Shown here piece after piece: positions 45,493 to 53,239 of a stretch of 64,000 nt of DNA. The translations under genes and the position numbers were made by a program. Each line of letters starts with the position of its first letter. Position 1 is the first letter of the stretch. The stretch is taken from assembly GCA_016928865.1 (NCBI GenBank), contig JAFGJX010000004.1:1-64000 (forward strand). The letters run 5' to 3'. The stretch is from Spirochaetota bacterium. GTDB taxonomy: Bacteria > Spirochaetota > UBA4802 > UBA5550. The notes beneath the pieces are model-generated. The model saw only the letters and a list, made by a program, of their open reading frames with translations. It was not told the DNA's origin and made no database searches.

Positions 45493-45909
45493 TTATATAA
45501 TTATTTTTTCGCCGGATGCGGGGGGGCCGCCGGACAGCAGGTAGATGGCTATAATAATGAACGTTATCGCCGCGCATGCGAGAATAAAAGCGGCAATTAT
45601 TTTTTTCTTCTCGGCGTCAGGAAGGAGCTTGAAATTCAGCAGCTTGTATTTTATGCTAAGGGCCCTGGTGATTATGAACGGCATGGCCTGGCTGAGACTG
45701 ATACTGTTTTTTGCGCTTGCCAGCGTGGAATTTTTTTTCTGATTGCGCGAAGACGGACTCAGATCAAACGATGCATGCTTGTAGAGTCCAGTATCGTCAG
45801 GATCCGCAATGAAGCTGTAGCCGCAGGAACACTTGACACGTATAATCCCCTTGTCGATGGGAAAACGAAGCCGCGCTTGGCACCCGGGACATGTCTTGAT
45901 CAGATACAT
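45493..45909 (-). CDS. Zinc-ribbon membrane protein (MJ0042-like)
   Basis: A 138-residue protein that starts with a zinc ribbon, TCPGCQARLRFP then VKCSCGYSF (CxxC at residues 7-10 and 27-29 region), as in MJ0042-type domains. Residues about 60-100 are basic; one transmembrane helix lies at about 105-128 (AAFILACAAITFIIIAIYLL). The C terminus is short and outside. Function is unknown. It follows the HDOD gene by four bases, so it belongs to the cheD-HDOD transcript. Confidence 0.75.
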   Translation of the reverse strand: MYLIKTCPGCQARLRFPIDKGIIRVKCSCGYSFIADPDDTGLYKHASFDLSPSSRNQKKNSTLASAKNSISLSQAMPFIITRALSIKYKLLNFKLLPDAEKKKIIAAFILACAAITFIIIAIYLLSGGPPASGEKIII

Positions 45910-45913
45910 CTGG

Positions 45914-46774
45914 CTACTGGATATCCCGGATCTGTTTTAAAATTTCAGGGACTCGTGAAAACAGGCCTTCAAGCTCCTGCTGCGACAGGGCGACTTTCTT
46001 TATGGCTTCGTCACGTATTTCATGGAAAAGGCCGTCACTGCCGATGCCGATGCCGCCCATGAGGCATATGGCGTTTGCTATATGCACAATTGAAACTGCA
46101 AGGGAGTGCTCGGCAGGCGCATTGCCAGGTTCCTGGTAGTAACGCACGATGGAACGAAGCACCTGGGGGAAGTTCCATTTTTCAAGAATCTTTTCCCCGA
46201 TTTCCTGGTGGTTATATCCCATGATTTCTTTTTCTGCCTGGTGAAACGCTATATTCTGCGCCTGCACCAGTGCGAGTATGTCTCTGAATGCCTGCTGCAC
46301 GAACAGGGCGATGACCACTTTGCCCACGTTGTGAATTATACCGCCGGTGAAAACCACATCGGCGAGTTCTTTCTTTTTTTTCGAAATGGCGATATCCCGC
46401 GACATGGTTGCAACGGCCAGTCCCTGAGTCCAGAGATCGCCCTGCGCGAGATCATAGCCGATGACCGGCTTTACCATGAGCGGTTTTGCCGCGACGAGAA
46501 ATACGATATCCTTGACCTCCTTGAGGCCCAGGGTCACTATGGCACGGTCGATTGAGGTAATTTCCTTTCCCTTGCTGAAGAAAGCGGAATTGCACAGCTT
46601 TAAAATATTAGCTGTCATGGCCTGGTTCTTCGAAATTTCCTGGGCAACCTGCTTGAAGGAGACGTCGGGGTCGTTCACCATGTTTATCACTTTACCGGCA
46701 ACCTCCGGAAGCGGGGGCAGCCGGTCAATATTTGTTATAATGGCATCAATTTGCTTTTTAATATTCTGGTCCAT
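45914..46774 (-). CDS. HDOD-domain signalling protein
   Basis: A 286-residue protein consisting of an HDOD domain, a degenerate HD hydrolase used for signalling. It opens IDAIITNIDRLPPLPEVAGKVINM, with VAQEISKNQAMTANILKLCNSAFF near residue 40 and HNVGKVVIALFVQQAFRD near 150, where the catalytic HD residues of true phosphohydrolases are not kept as a pair. HDOD proteins often work with chemotaxis or c-di-GMP circuits. GGAG lies nine bases before the ATG. It follows cheD by 23 nt, consistent with a chemotaxis role. Confidence 0.88.
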   Translation of the reverse strand: MDQNIKKQIDAIITNIDRLPPLPEVAGKVINMVNDPDVSFKQVAQEISKNQAMTANILKLCNSAFFSKGKEITSIDRAIVTLGLKEVKDIVFLVAAKPLMVKPVIGYDLAQGDLWTQGLAVATMSRDIAISKKKKELADVVFTGGIIHNVGKVVIALFVQQAFRDILALVQAQNIAFHQAEKEIMGYNHQEIGEKILEKWNFPQVLRSIVRYYQEPGNAPAEHSLAVSIVHIANAICLMGGIGIGSDGLFHEIRDEAIKKVALSQQELEGLFSRVPEILKQIRDIQ

Positions 46775-46797
46775 ACATAATCTCCGGACGACCGAAA

Positions 46798-47280
46798 TTA
46801 AACTTTATAGTAAATTTTTTCCTGTCCGCCGGCTTTGACCTTCATGCGTCCGTCTTCCAGGTAAAAATCGATGACTCTTCCCATATTCCCGCCGACTTCC
46901 TCAACGAGAATTGCTATGCCAAGCTTTTCCAGCTCCGTCCTGGTCTGCTCTATGTTTCGGTCCCCGATCTGCCCGAGCAGGACGTTTGCGCCAAATTTGA
47001 ACATCGACGCGCCGCCGGTTATTTTCGCGGAAAGATTTTCTTTTTTTGCCCCCTGCCGCAGCAATTCTTTTACGAGGAGAGGTATTGCGGTATCGGCGTA
47101 CTTTTCCGGGTTCGGATTGGTCTTCTGGCTTGTCGGAAGCAGAACGTGGGCCATGCCGCCGATTTTTTTCACCCGGTCATAAATACAGATCCCGACACAG
47201 CTCCCGAGAATTGTCCGAAGTACTGCGGGAGACGTTGAACATCGTATCTGTGCGACACCCACGGTAATTATTTCACTCAT
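46798..47280 (-). CDS. cheD: Chemoreceptor glutamine deamidase CheD
   Basis: Deamidates glutamines of methyl-accepting chemotaxis proteins to adjust sensitivity. The 160-residue product has the catalytic cysteine in ILGSCVGICIYD (C near 30) and the histidine in GGMAHVLLP (near 44), plus KITGGASMFKFG. I chose ATG 47280 over a TTG two codons upstream. A strong promoter lies 50-80 nt upstream on the minus strand. With HDOD and zinc-ribbon genes it forms one leftward transcript. The MCP-like receptor at 14698 is a possible substrate. Confidence 0.94.
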   Translation of the reverse strand: MSEIITVGVAQIRCSTSPAVLRTILGSCVGICIYDRVKKIGGMAHVLLPTSQKTNPNPEKYADTAIPLLVKELLRQGAKKENLSAKITGGASMFKFGANVLLGQIGDRNIEQTRTELEKLGIAILVEEVGGNMGRVIDFYLEDGRMKVKAGGQEKIYYKV

Positions 47281-47331
47281 GTCCAATACTCTGTATGATA
47301 AAGATTATTCATGTGTAATATTTAAAACATG

Positions 47332-47360
47332 ACTATAATATATAATAATAAATTTGTCAA
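47332..47360 (-). promoter_or_regulatory. Promoter of the cheD transcript
   Basis: Minus-strand TTGACA (47360-47355), 17-nt spacer, TATAGT (47337-47332): the best sigma-70 match in the window, 52 nt upstream of the cheD ATG. Confidence 0.65.
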
Positions 47361-47417
47361 GATCAATAGATGTGTCTCGCAAGCGTTCCCCGGTTTTATG
47401 GGTATTTAGGAATATTC

Positions 47418-47446
47418 TTGACTAACCGGTGCGTTTTTAGTAATTA
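47418..47446 (+). promoter_or_regulatory. Promoter of the 7TMR/AraC regulator gene
   Basis: TTGACT, 17-nt spacer, TAATTA. Predicted start near 47453 leaves a leader of about 165 nt. Confidence 0.5.
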
Positions 47447-47617
47447 ATTATATGACACGATGTCTGGTGACGTTTGGCGTTATGCCGCATGTACCCCGCG
47501 ATAGTGGCAAGATTTCTCTTTCTGACAGAGCTCATTCTTGCGGAGACGGTATGGACCCGTGATGATTTGCCTTTGGGAAAACGATTAATGATACGAGTGA
47601 TTCGATAGAGGGCGGTA

Positions 47618-49882
47618 ATGCTTGCACGAATAGTCTACGTCTCCATGACGATGACGGAGATCCCAGTGAAAAGGAAACAGTCGGTTTTTGCATTGGCACT
47701 TATTCTCTTGCTGTCAGCAACGGCGTATGCCAGCACAGTTAGAGTTGATGATGGCCTTGCCGAGCGGCCGATTGGACAGAGTGTCGAGTTTCTCGAGGAT
47801 GAAAAGGGGACATTGTCAATTGAAAACATTTTAGGAAGGAATCTCAAAAGCCGATGGGTGGCATCGAACGATACAAGCCCGGGATTTGGATTTACCGAAT
47901 CGGTATTCTGGGTAAGGCTTACGGTTTCAAATGATACAGGGAATGATATTCCCTTCTTTTTTGAGCACGGGTATCCTCTCGTTGATTATCTTGAGTTGTA
48001 TGTCCCGCAAAAAAAAGGAACATATCAGGTAATCAAAACAGGTGATCGGTATGTTTTTTCGGAACGACCCGTTGAATATCGTAATTTTGTCTTTCCTCTT
48101 GTCTGTGAAGCCAGAACAACGAAGACACTCTACCTCAGGCAGAAAACCTCGAGCGCGATGAATTTTCCTCTCACACTCTGGTCTCCGGCGGAGTTTAGAA
48201 AAATGTCAGCGAATCAGGATCGCCTGCTCATGTTTTACTACGGGATGATGGCTATCATGGTTGTCAATTACATCTTTATCTATCTGCTGATTCGCCACCT
48301 TATCTATCTCAATTTTTCCCTGTTTATCCTTTCGATATTTCTTTTTATCATGACACAGATGGGAGGCACTTTTCAGTTTTTAATGCCGAATAATCCGGAG
48401 CTTGCAAGCATCTGCCCACCGTTTTTTTTATGCATGGCAAACCTGTTTGGCAACCGGTCCATTGCGATATTTATGCAGCTGAAAAAAAATGCCCCGATCT
48501 TCAAGAGGGCTGTCGATGTCCTCGCGGTTGTCTTTCTTGTCGCCCTTGCTTCTGTTATTACCATTCCTCTTTTCGGCCAGTACAAGATAATCATGACCGC
48601 CACATCCTACCTGTCTGTCGTGACAATACTTCTTGCCTTCAGCATCGGCCTGTATCTCACAGCACGAAAACAGCGGAGCGCCTACATTTTTACGCTGATA
48701 AGCCTCGGCTTTCTGTGCGGGTCTGTGCTGTACCTCTTGAAAACCTTCGGATTTCTACCGGGCAATTTTCTCACCACCTGGTCCATCGTTATCGGTTCAG
48801 CCACTCTCCTGGTATTTCTTTCGATAGCAATGGTTGACCGTATCAACACCATGAGGAAGGGGCTGAAAATAGTGTCGCAAAACCTGGAAAAACAGGTAAA
48901 GGCGAGGAGTATTGAGCTGCTGCTGACTGAGACAGCCGCGAAAATTATTGAAGAAATTGAGGGCACGAAGAGGGACAAGGGTGTTGATAAAATCCAGTCG
49001 GAGTCGATTAAGGACCTGATAAATTACCAGAGAAACCTGACAATTACCAAACTCAGCCAGGACATGCGCATCGTTTCTAATATGGATGAATTCCTCGCAA
49101 AGGCGGCATCAAAAATATTGGAGATCGTCAATGCCGGCAAAATCTATATCTTTATGGAAAATGATGGCGCCCTGGAGATGCGGTCTTATATCGATACACT
49201 AGATGATGACTCTCAGGGATATTCAGCGGTCATTGTCGATGATGCGTGCAAAGGGGAGGGGGCAGTATTTGCCCTGATCGACGGAGACGGCAGGGTGGTC
49301 TTAGATGGTGATAAACGGGTTGATAATAACAGATCGGTTATGGCGGTTCCAATGGTATCGGCGGGCAGTATAATCGGCGCGTGCTACTGTGAACGGGGAC
49401 CAAGCCAGATTCCGTTCTCCGACAAGGATATCAGGATGGTCTCGGCATTTCTTGAATCCATTTTACCGGTGTTCGAGAATGCCCTGTCTTACAGGGAAAA
49501 GATGCTCAGCGTTGACGACAAGTATAAGTATTCGATTACTTCCCAGACAGAGGAAAAAATCAAGCAGGCTCTGGCATATATTGAAATGAACTACACCAGC
49601 GATATATCCCGTGAAAACCTTGCTGCATCGCTGGATATCAGCCCGAATCACCTTGGGAAATTCTTCAAAGTTCACACCGGCAAGAAAATAAATGAGTACA
49701 TAAATGAGCTCCGCATCAGCGATGCCGCAAGGATGCTGAGGGAGCAGAGCGATGAAAATATCATCAACATAGCATTTTCAGTGGGGTTTGAGAGCCTGAG
49801 CACGTTTAACCGCGCGTTTCTGAAGGTAATGGGTGTAACCCCGACTGAGTACAAAGAGAAGAACAGGTCGCCATTGAGCTGA
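47618..49882 (+). CDS. Membrane regulator: 7TMR-DISM, GAF and AraC HTH
   Basis: A 754-residue one-protein sensor-regulator. Layout: signal region (about 1-39), extracytoplasmic 7TMR-DISMED2 beta domain (about 50-195; contains WVRLTVSNDTGNDIPF), seven membrane helices (about 205-405), coiled coil (about 410-440), GAF domain (about 490-640) and C-terminal AraC helix-turn-helix pair (about 650-750; DISPNHLGKFFKVHTGKK and IAFSVGFESLSTFNRAFLK). The DNA-binding end is thus tied to the membrane, so it must reach its DNA site from there. ATG 47618 has GAGG upstream; GTG 47666 with GGAGA is an alternative start. Ligand and target are unknown. Confidence 0.85.
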   Translation: MLARIVYVSMTMTEIPVKRKQSVFALALILLLSATAYASTVRVDDGLAERPIGQSVEFLEDEKGTLSIENILGRNLKSRWVASNDTSPGFGFTESVFWVRLTVSNDTGNDIPFFFEHGYPLVDYLELYVPQKKGTYQVIKTGDRYVFSERPVEYRNFVFPLVCEARTTKTLYLRQKTSSAMNFPLTLWSPAEFRKMSANQDRLLMFYYGMMAIMVVNYIFIYLLIRHLIYLNFSLFILSIFLFIMTQMGGTFQFLMPNNPELASICPPFFLCMANLFGNRSIAIFMQLKKNAPIFKRAVDVLAVVFLVALASVITIPLFGQYKIIMTATSYLSVVTILLAFSIGLYLTARKQRSAYIFTLISLGFLCGSVLYLLKTFGFLPGNFLTTWSIVIGSATLLVFLSIAMVDRINTMRKGLKIVSQNLEKQVKARSIELLLTETAAKIIEEIEGTKRDKGVDKIQSESIKDLINYQRNLTITKLSQDMRIVSNMDEFLAKAASKILEIVNAGKIYIFMENDGALEMRSYIDTLDDDSQGYSAVIVDDACKGEGAVFALIDGDGRVVLDGDKRVDNNRSVMAVPMVSAGSIIGACYCERGPSQIPFSDKDIRMVSAFLESILPVFENALSYREKMLSVDDKYKYSITSQTEEKIKQALAYIEMNYTSDISRENLAASLDISPNHLGKFFKVHTGKKINEYINELRISDAARMLREQSDENIINIAFSVGFESLSTFNRAFLKVMGVTPTEYKEKNRSPLS

Positions 49883-49903
49883 AGCAACGCATGTACTGCC
49901 GTA

Positions 49904-50938
49904 TTATTCCGCATCCCACAAACCGGAAGCTTTGTCCTTCAGGACGGCCAGTGCGCCCAGCATTTTATCCATCTGAATGAAGTGGTAGGTCTTTCCATAC
50001 TGCAAGAGAATCCTTCCCTTGTATTTGCCGGCAATGATATAGGTAAAAGGAACGCGCGTTTCTTCTTTACCGTATTCGGCGGCCCAGAGGCCGTCGCTGT
50101 TTTCCCACAGGCACCCTGTTGCGGTGAGCTCTATATCTTTGATATCGCTGAATTTTCTGATTGTTTTTTTATTCTTCGCCCCTCGTGAAAATCGTATCAG
50201 CTCCCAGTTGCCGGAGCTTCCTGCGATATAGAATATGGCATCGGCGCCGGCATGATGCTTTGACGACGACATCTTCAGGTTCTTCAGGTCGATGGAACCG
50301 GCTGAAGGATTCACGATGCTGAAATAGTAGGAGCCGGCGATTCCGGCCAGAATGCATAATCGATCGTTAATCGCGTAGAGCTGCACTGTGTAATAACTCA
50401 GATAGGGCGGCGGAAAGGTTTCATCGATAAGTGTGCTCGTAGTCATGTCATTGATGCGGTACCGGTAGAGATGGGAATTTTTATAGTAGATCAGATCGCT
50501 ACCGTCAATGACCAGGGCCCGGACGGGGTTTTTGTCATCGCCGACGGTTTCTTCGCGCAGGAGACCGCCGTCTTCGCCAAATATGCAGAATTTCAGGCCA
50601 TCGTGCATGGCGAAATATGCTTCACTCATGTCTATCTGGCGTATTTCGGAACCGCCGGGGAAGGTCATGGATATTTCCACCGGATAAACAACCTCGATTT
50701 CGTTTTCTTCGATGGAATAAATGATCTTTCCGTTTGATTCCAGGTTCTCCCCTTCTATCGAATCAATTGAGATGTATTCCATAACTGTATCAGCGAGGTC
50801 CCGCTCCGCGTCGGGAGCTTTTGCGACATAGCGATCGATGGCCTTGTTCAGGCGCCTTTCCGGGTCCAGGGAACAGCCCAGACCGTATGGAAGGAGGGCA
50901 GAGGCAATGACCAGAAATAAAATTTGGTATGATTTCAT
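49904..50938 (-). CDS. Lipoprotein of unknown function
   Basis: A 344-residue lipoprotein, lipobox GLGC with C22. The mature part has an early helical stretch (about residues 27-60), then mainly short hydrophobic strands separated by polar turns, as in beta-propeller or repeat proteins; examples are IYSIEENEIEVVYPVE and LRIRY-type turns. It shares no clear motif with known families. It lies 4 nt downstream of the TPR/nuclease-like gene in the same direction, so the two are cotranscribed. GPxG-like end motif is absent. Confidence 0.7.
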   Translation of the reverse strand: MKSYQILFLVIASALLPYGLGCSLDPERRLNKAIDRYVAKAPDAERDLADTVMEYISIDSIEGENLESNGKIIYSIEENEIEVVYPVEISMTFPGGSEIRQIDMSEAYFAMHDGLKFCIFGEDGGLLREETVGDDKNPVRALVIDGSDLIYYKNSHLYRYRINDMTTSTLIDETFPPPYLSYYTVQLYAINDRLCILAGIAGSYYFSIVNPSAGSIDLKNLKMSSSKHHAGADAIFYIAGSSGNWELIRFSRGAKNKKTIRKFSDIKDIELTATGCLWENSDGLWAAEYGKEETRVPFTYIIAGKYKGRILLQYGKTYHFIQMDKMLGALAVLKDKASGLWDAE

Positions 50939-50942
50939 GGGG

Positions 50943-52295
50943 CTATTTTATCTTCTTTCTGGATTGAATTTTCTCTATTGTTCGTTTGACGTAATCGGCA
51001 TCATACAGCTCGATTGTTTTTGATTGCGCGACAGTTTTTGCGCGTAAACTGAATTTGGACGTTGCGATATACATTCCGTTTTTGCATTTTTCACTTGCTA
51101 TATGTTTCTGGAATTCATTGACGGCGTCTTCCGTTATTTCACGCGTGGTGCGGTGAAAATAGATCAGGATGGGCGGGTCATTGATCCGCTTGATATTATA
51201 GGCCTTGTACTGGTATTCGTTCGGGCTGAGGCGTTCTTTGGAAATGATGTTGTAATTCAGACCGGATATCATCTCGACGATGGTTGGCTGCAGCGCCTCG
51301 AGAGATGATGTGAACAGGGTCATCAGGCTCTCGTTTCCGAGAATACCTTCGTATGATTCCAGCTTGATGCGCGTGCCCCGGAACGCGGGATTGTCTTCCG
51401 CAATCTTTGACCAGTGATGATACGCTTCCTTGATTTTGTTCTGGTGCTCATAGCATTCGGCCAGCAGGTAACGATATTCATTCGATTCGTCTCCTTTATC
51501 CTTCAGGTTGACGAGGCCCTGCTCCAGGACCTCGACCGCATTGTCGTATTCTTCAAGATGAAAGTATATCTCGCCGATTTGATAGAGCGATTTTAAAAAA
51601 TATTTACGATCGTGCTTGGCCTTATTGAACATGTCGATCGCGCCGGAATATTCTTTTTTCATCTGGTAGATGCATCCGAGATAATACTGGGCATCGCTGT
51701 TTTCCCCCGTGGTGCTCAGGGCCTTGATCAGGTATTCCTCGCCTTTGTCGTAATCTGAAATATTGTAGCATGATATTCCCAGGGGAAGATATACGTCATT
51801 GAGATTCGGGTCGATGCTGATTGCCTTGGTTAGGTGCTCGCGGGCCTTTTTATATTCTTTCTTTTTATAGAGAGCGTGGCCGATCCTGTGGTTGGCGGTA
51901 AGATCTTCGGGATTAAATGTAAGGATTGCCCGGTATTCATCAATTTCCTTGATATAATTCTTGGTCTCACTGTACAGCCTGGCAAGATGATAATGGATGT
52001 CGATTTCGTTTATGAATTTCTTGAAATTGGGCAGGCCCAGTACCGTATTGAATTCGGAAATGGCAAGAAGGTACTGGTTCTGTTTCATGAGAATAAGCGC
52101 CCGGAGATAGCGGGCGGGCACGTACTCGCTTTTCTGATCGAGTATTTTTTTTATAATTTCATTAGCCTTGCTCGTGTCATCACTCTCGAGATATTCCTCG
52201 GCTTTTCGTATTTTTGCTTGAAAAGATGTTGATTTTAATATTATGAATATGATAATGATGAGCAGGAAGAAAAATGCAATAATGGCATATCTCAT
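50943..52295 (-). CDS. TPR protein with degenerate Mrr-like nuclease domain
   Basis: A 450-residue protein with one N-terminal membrane helix (about 2-20), at least six TPR repeats (about 30-320, such as IGHALYKKKEYKKAREHLTK) and a C-terminal domain (about 345-440). That domain resembles the Mrr/restriction-endonuclease-like fold: a core strand PILIYFHRTTREITEDAVNEF, then GMYIATSKFSLRAKTVAQ and IELYDADYVKRTI. In active relatives the core strand carries QxK; here it reads YFHR, so catalysis is probably lost. The TPR part may hold a partner. It precedes a lipoprotein gene. Confidence 0.7.
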   Translation of the reverse strand: MRYAIIAFFFLLIIIIFIILKSTSFQAKIRKAEEYLESDDTSKANEIIKKILDQKSEYVPARYLRALILMKQNQYLLAISEFNTVLGLPNFKKFINEIDIHYHLARLYSETKNYIKEIDEYRAILTFNPEDLTANHRIGHALYKKKEYKKAREHLTKAISIDPNLNDVYLPLGISCYNISDYDKGEEYLIKALSTTGENSDAQYYLGCIYQMKKEYSGAIDMFNKAKHDRKYFLKSLYQIGEIYFHLEEYDNAVEVLEQGLVNLKDKGDESNEYRYLLAECYEHQNKIKEAYHHWSKIAEDNPAFRGTRIKLESYEGILGNESLMTLFTSSLEALQPTIVEMISGLNYNIISKERLSPNEYQYKAYNIKRINDPPILIYFHRTTREITEDAVNEFQKHIASEKCKNGMYIATSKFSLRAKTVAQSKTIELYDADYVKRTIEKIQSRKKIK

Positions 52296-52484
52296 TACGG
52301 TTGATCAATTTTCCATAATTTATTTTTCACATTTCAAGGATACGACAGCCGGCTATGTGCTTCTCGGCTGGCCATATCACCAGTATCGTATATAGCGTTA
52401 AATAAACGGTTTAGTCAAGCAGATTATCAATCTATTCCATACATTGTGTTGTATAAAAGATTTGTTGCAATACTGAATTTTAAA

Positions 52485-52556
52485 GGGGGTCATCCGGACA
52501 AAGACCCTATAAAGCTCCCCGCCGGGGTTTCCCGGCGAGAGCGAGACGAACTTTCG
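52485..52556. other. Cluster of three stem-loops
   Basis: GGGTC/GACCC (about 52486-52508), CGCCGGG-GTTT-CCCGGCG (52521-52538, 7-bp perfect stem) and GCGA/TCGC (about 52542-52557) lie in a row. No T-run and no known RNA family matched. It could be an intergenic repeat element or a structured RNA on either strand. Confidence 0.4.
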
Positions 52557-52620
52557 CATGAAGCCTAAAATTCATTATTGACAAAAAAAAACAATATAGA
52601 TTTCTGTATTTTTCTCTGAT

Positions 52621-52638
52621 TAATATTTTAAAATATTA
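52621..52638. repeat. 18-bp perfect AT palindrome upstream of purE
   Basis: TAATATTTTAAAATATTA, a perfect 18-bp palindrome, 70 nt before the purE start. It could be an operator or a promoter element. Confidence 0.5.
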
Positions 52639-52708
52639 GATATATTAAGGCCGCTCTGCACTGTGGAGCGACCTATGGAACGAATCATTATCAGTGAGGA
52701 AGGACAGC

Positions 52709-53239
52709 ATGGCTGAAGTTGGAATTATCCTGGGGAGCGATTCTGATCTGCCCAAGATCAGGGAATGTTTCGACATACTTGAGCGGTTCCAGATCCCATA
52801 TGAAACAATAATTTCTTCGGCGCACCGATCACCCGTCCAAACAGTGGAATGGGCGAGTACTGCAGCCGGGAGGGGGATACGGGTCATTATAGCAGTGGCG
52901 GGAGGCGCGGCGCATCTCCCCGGCGTAGTTGCGGCGAACACAACGATACCGGTTATCGGCGTGCCGGTGGAGACCGGCATCGCCGGCGGGCTGGATTCGA
53001 TTCTTTCGATCATCCAGATGCCTGCTGGCGTCCCGGTTGCCGCCATGCCGGCGGGCAAGGCCGGCGGGGCCAACGCCGCCCTTTTTGCCGCGAGCATTCT
53101 CGCCCTGAACAATGCGGCGTATGCCGGCAGAATCGATGCATTCAGGAAAGAGACGGCAGAAAAAATATCGGGCCGCAATCAGGAGCTGAAGCGACTGGGG
53201 CCGCACGAGTACATCAGACAGAAAGAGGCCGGCAGATGA
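52709..53239 (+). CDS. purE: N5-carboxyaminoimidazole ribonucleotide mutase
   Basis: Class I PurE, converting N5-CAIR to CAIR in purine synthesis. The 176-residue product has [13 protein letters not shown] (residues 6-18), [13 protein letters not shown] near 41 and [11 protein letters not shown] near 71 (catalytic His in AHLPG). I chose ATG 52709 because GAGGAAGG lies directly upstream; a GTG five codons earlier is itself part of that ribosome site. PurK, usually its partner, is not in this window. It overlaps guaA by four bases. Confidence 0.94.
   Translation: MAEVGIILGSDSDLPKIRECFDILERFQIPYETIISSAHRSPVQTVEWASTAAGRGIRVIIAVAGGAAHLPGVVAANTTIPVIGVPVETGIAGGLDSILSIIQMPAGVPVAAMPAGKAGGANAALFAASILALNNAAYAGRIDAFRKETAEKISGRNQELKRLGPHEYIRQKEAGR

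Larger units (their letters stand above)
47281..47617. other. Divergent intergenic region between cheD and the AraC-type regulator
   Basis: About 340 bp holding the minus-strand cheD promoter (47332-47360) and a plus-strand promoter (47418-47446). The rest (47450-47610) carries only small frames without conserved features; no RNA gene was recognised. Confidence 0.6.
52296..52708. other. Structured intergenic region upstream of purE
   Basis: About 410 bp. From 52485 to 52556 three stem-loops follow one another; 52578-52583 is a TTGACA box without a good -10; 52621-52638 is a perfect AT palindrome; and a small hairpin (CGCTC/GAGCG, near 52652-52670) lies in the purE leader. No purine riboswitch consensus was recognised. 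Confidence 0.5.

Noticed and set aside
45457-46062. A 201-codon plus-strand frame across the zinc-ribbon gene.
   Set aside because: It is the reverse of the zinc-ribbon gene, which has a CxxC pattern, a ribosome site and tight operon spacing.
52560-52708. Purine riboswitch or clear sigma-70 promoter upstream of purE.
   Set aside because: No purine riboswitch core was found, and the TTGACA at 52578 has no -10 box at 16-18 nt.
52849-53235. An N-terminal extension of guaA reaching back into purE.
   Set aside because: The region is purE in another frame, and the ATGA overlap with an upstream AGAGG gives a normal GuaA start.
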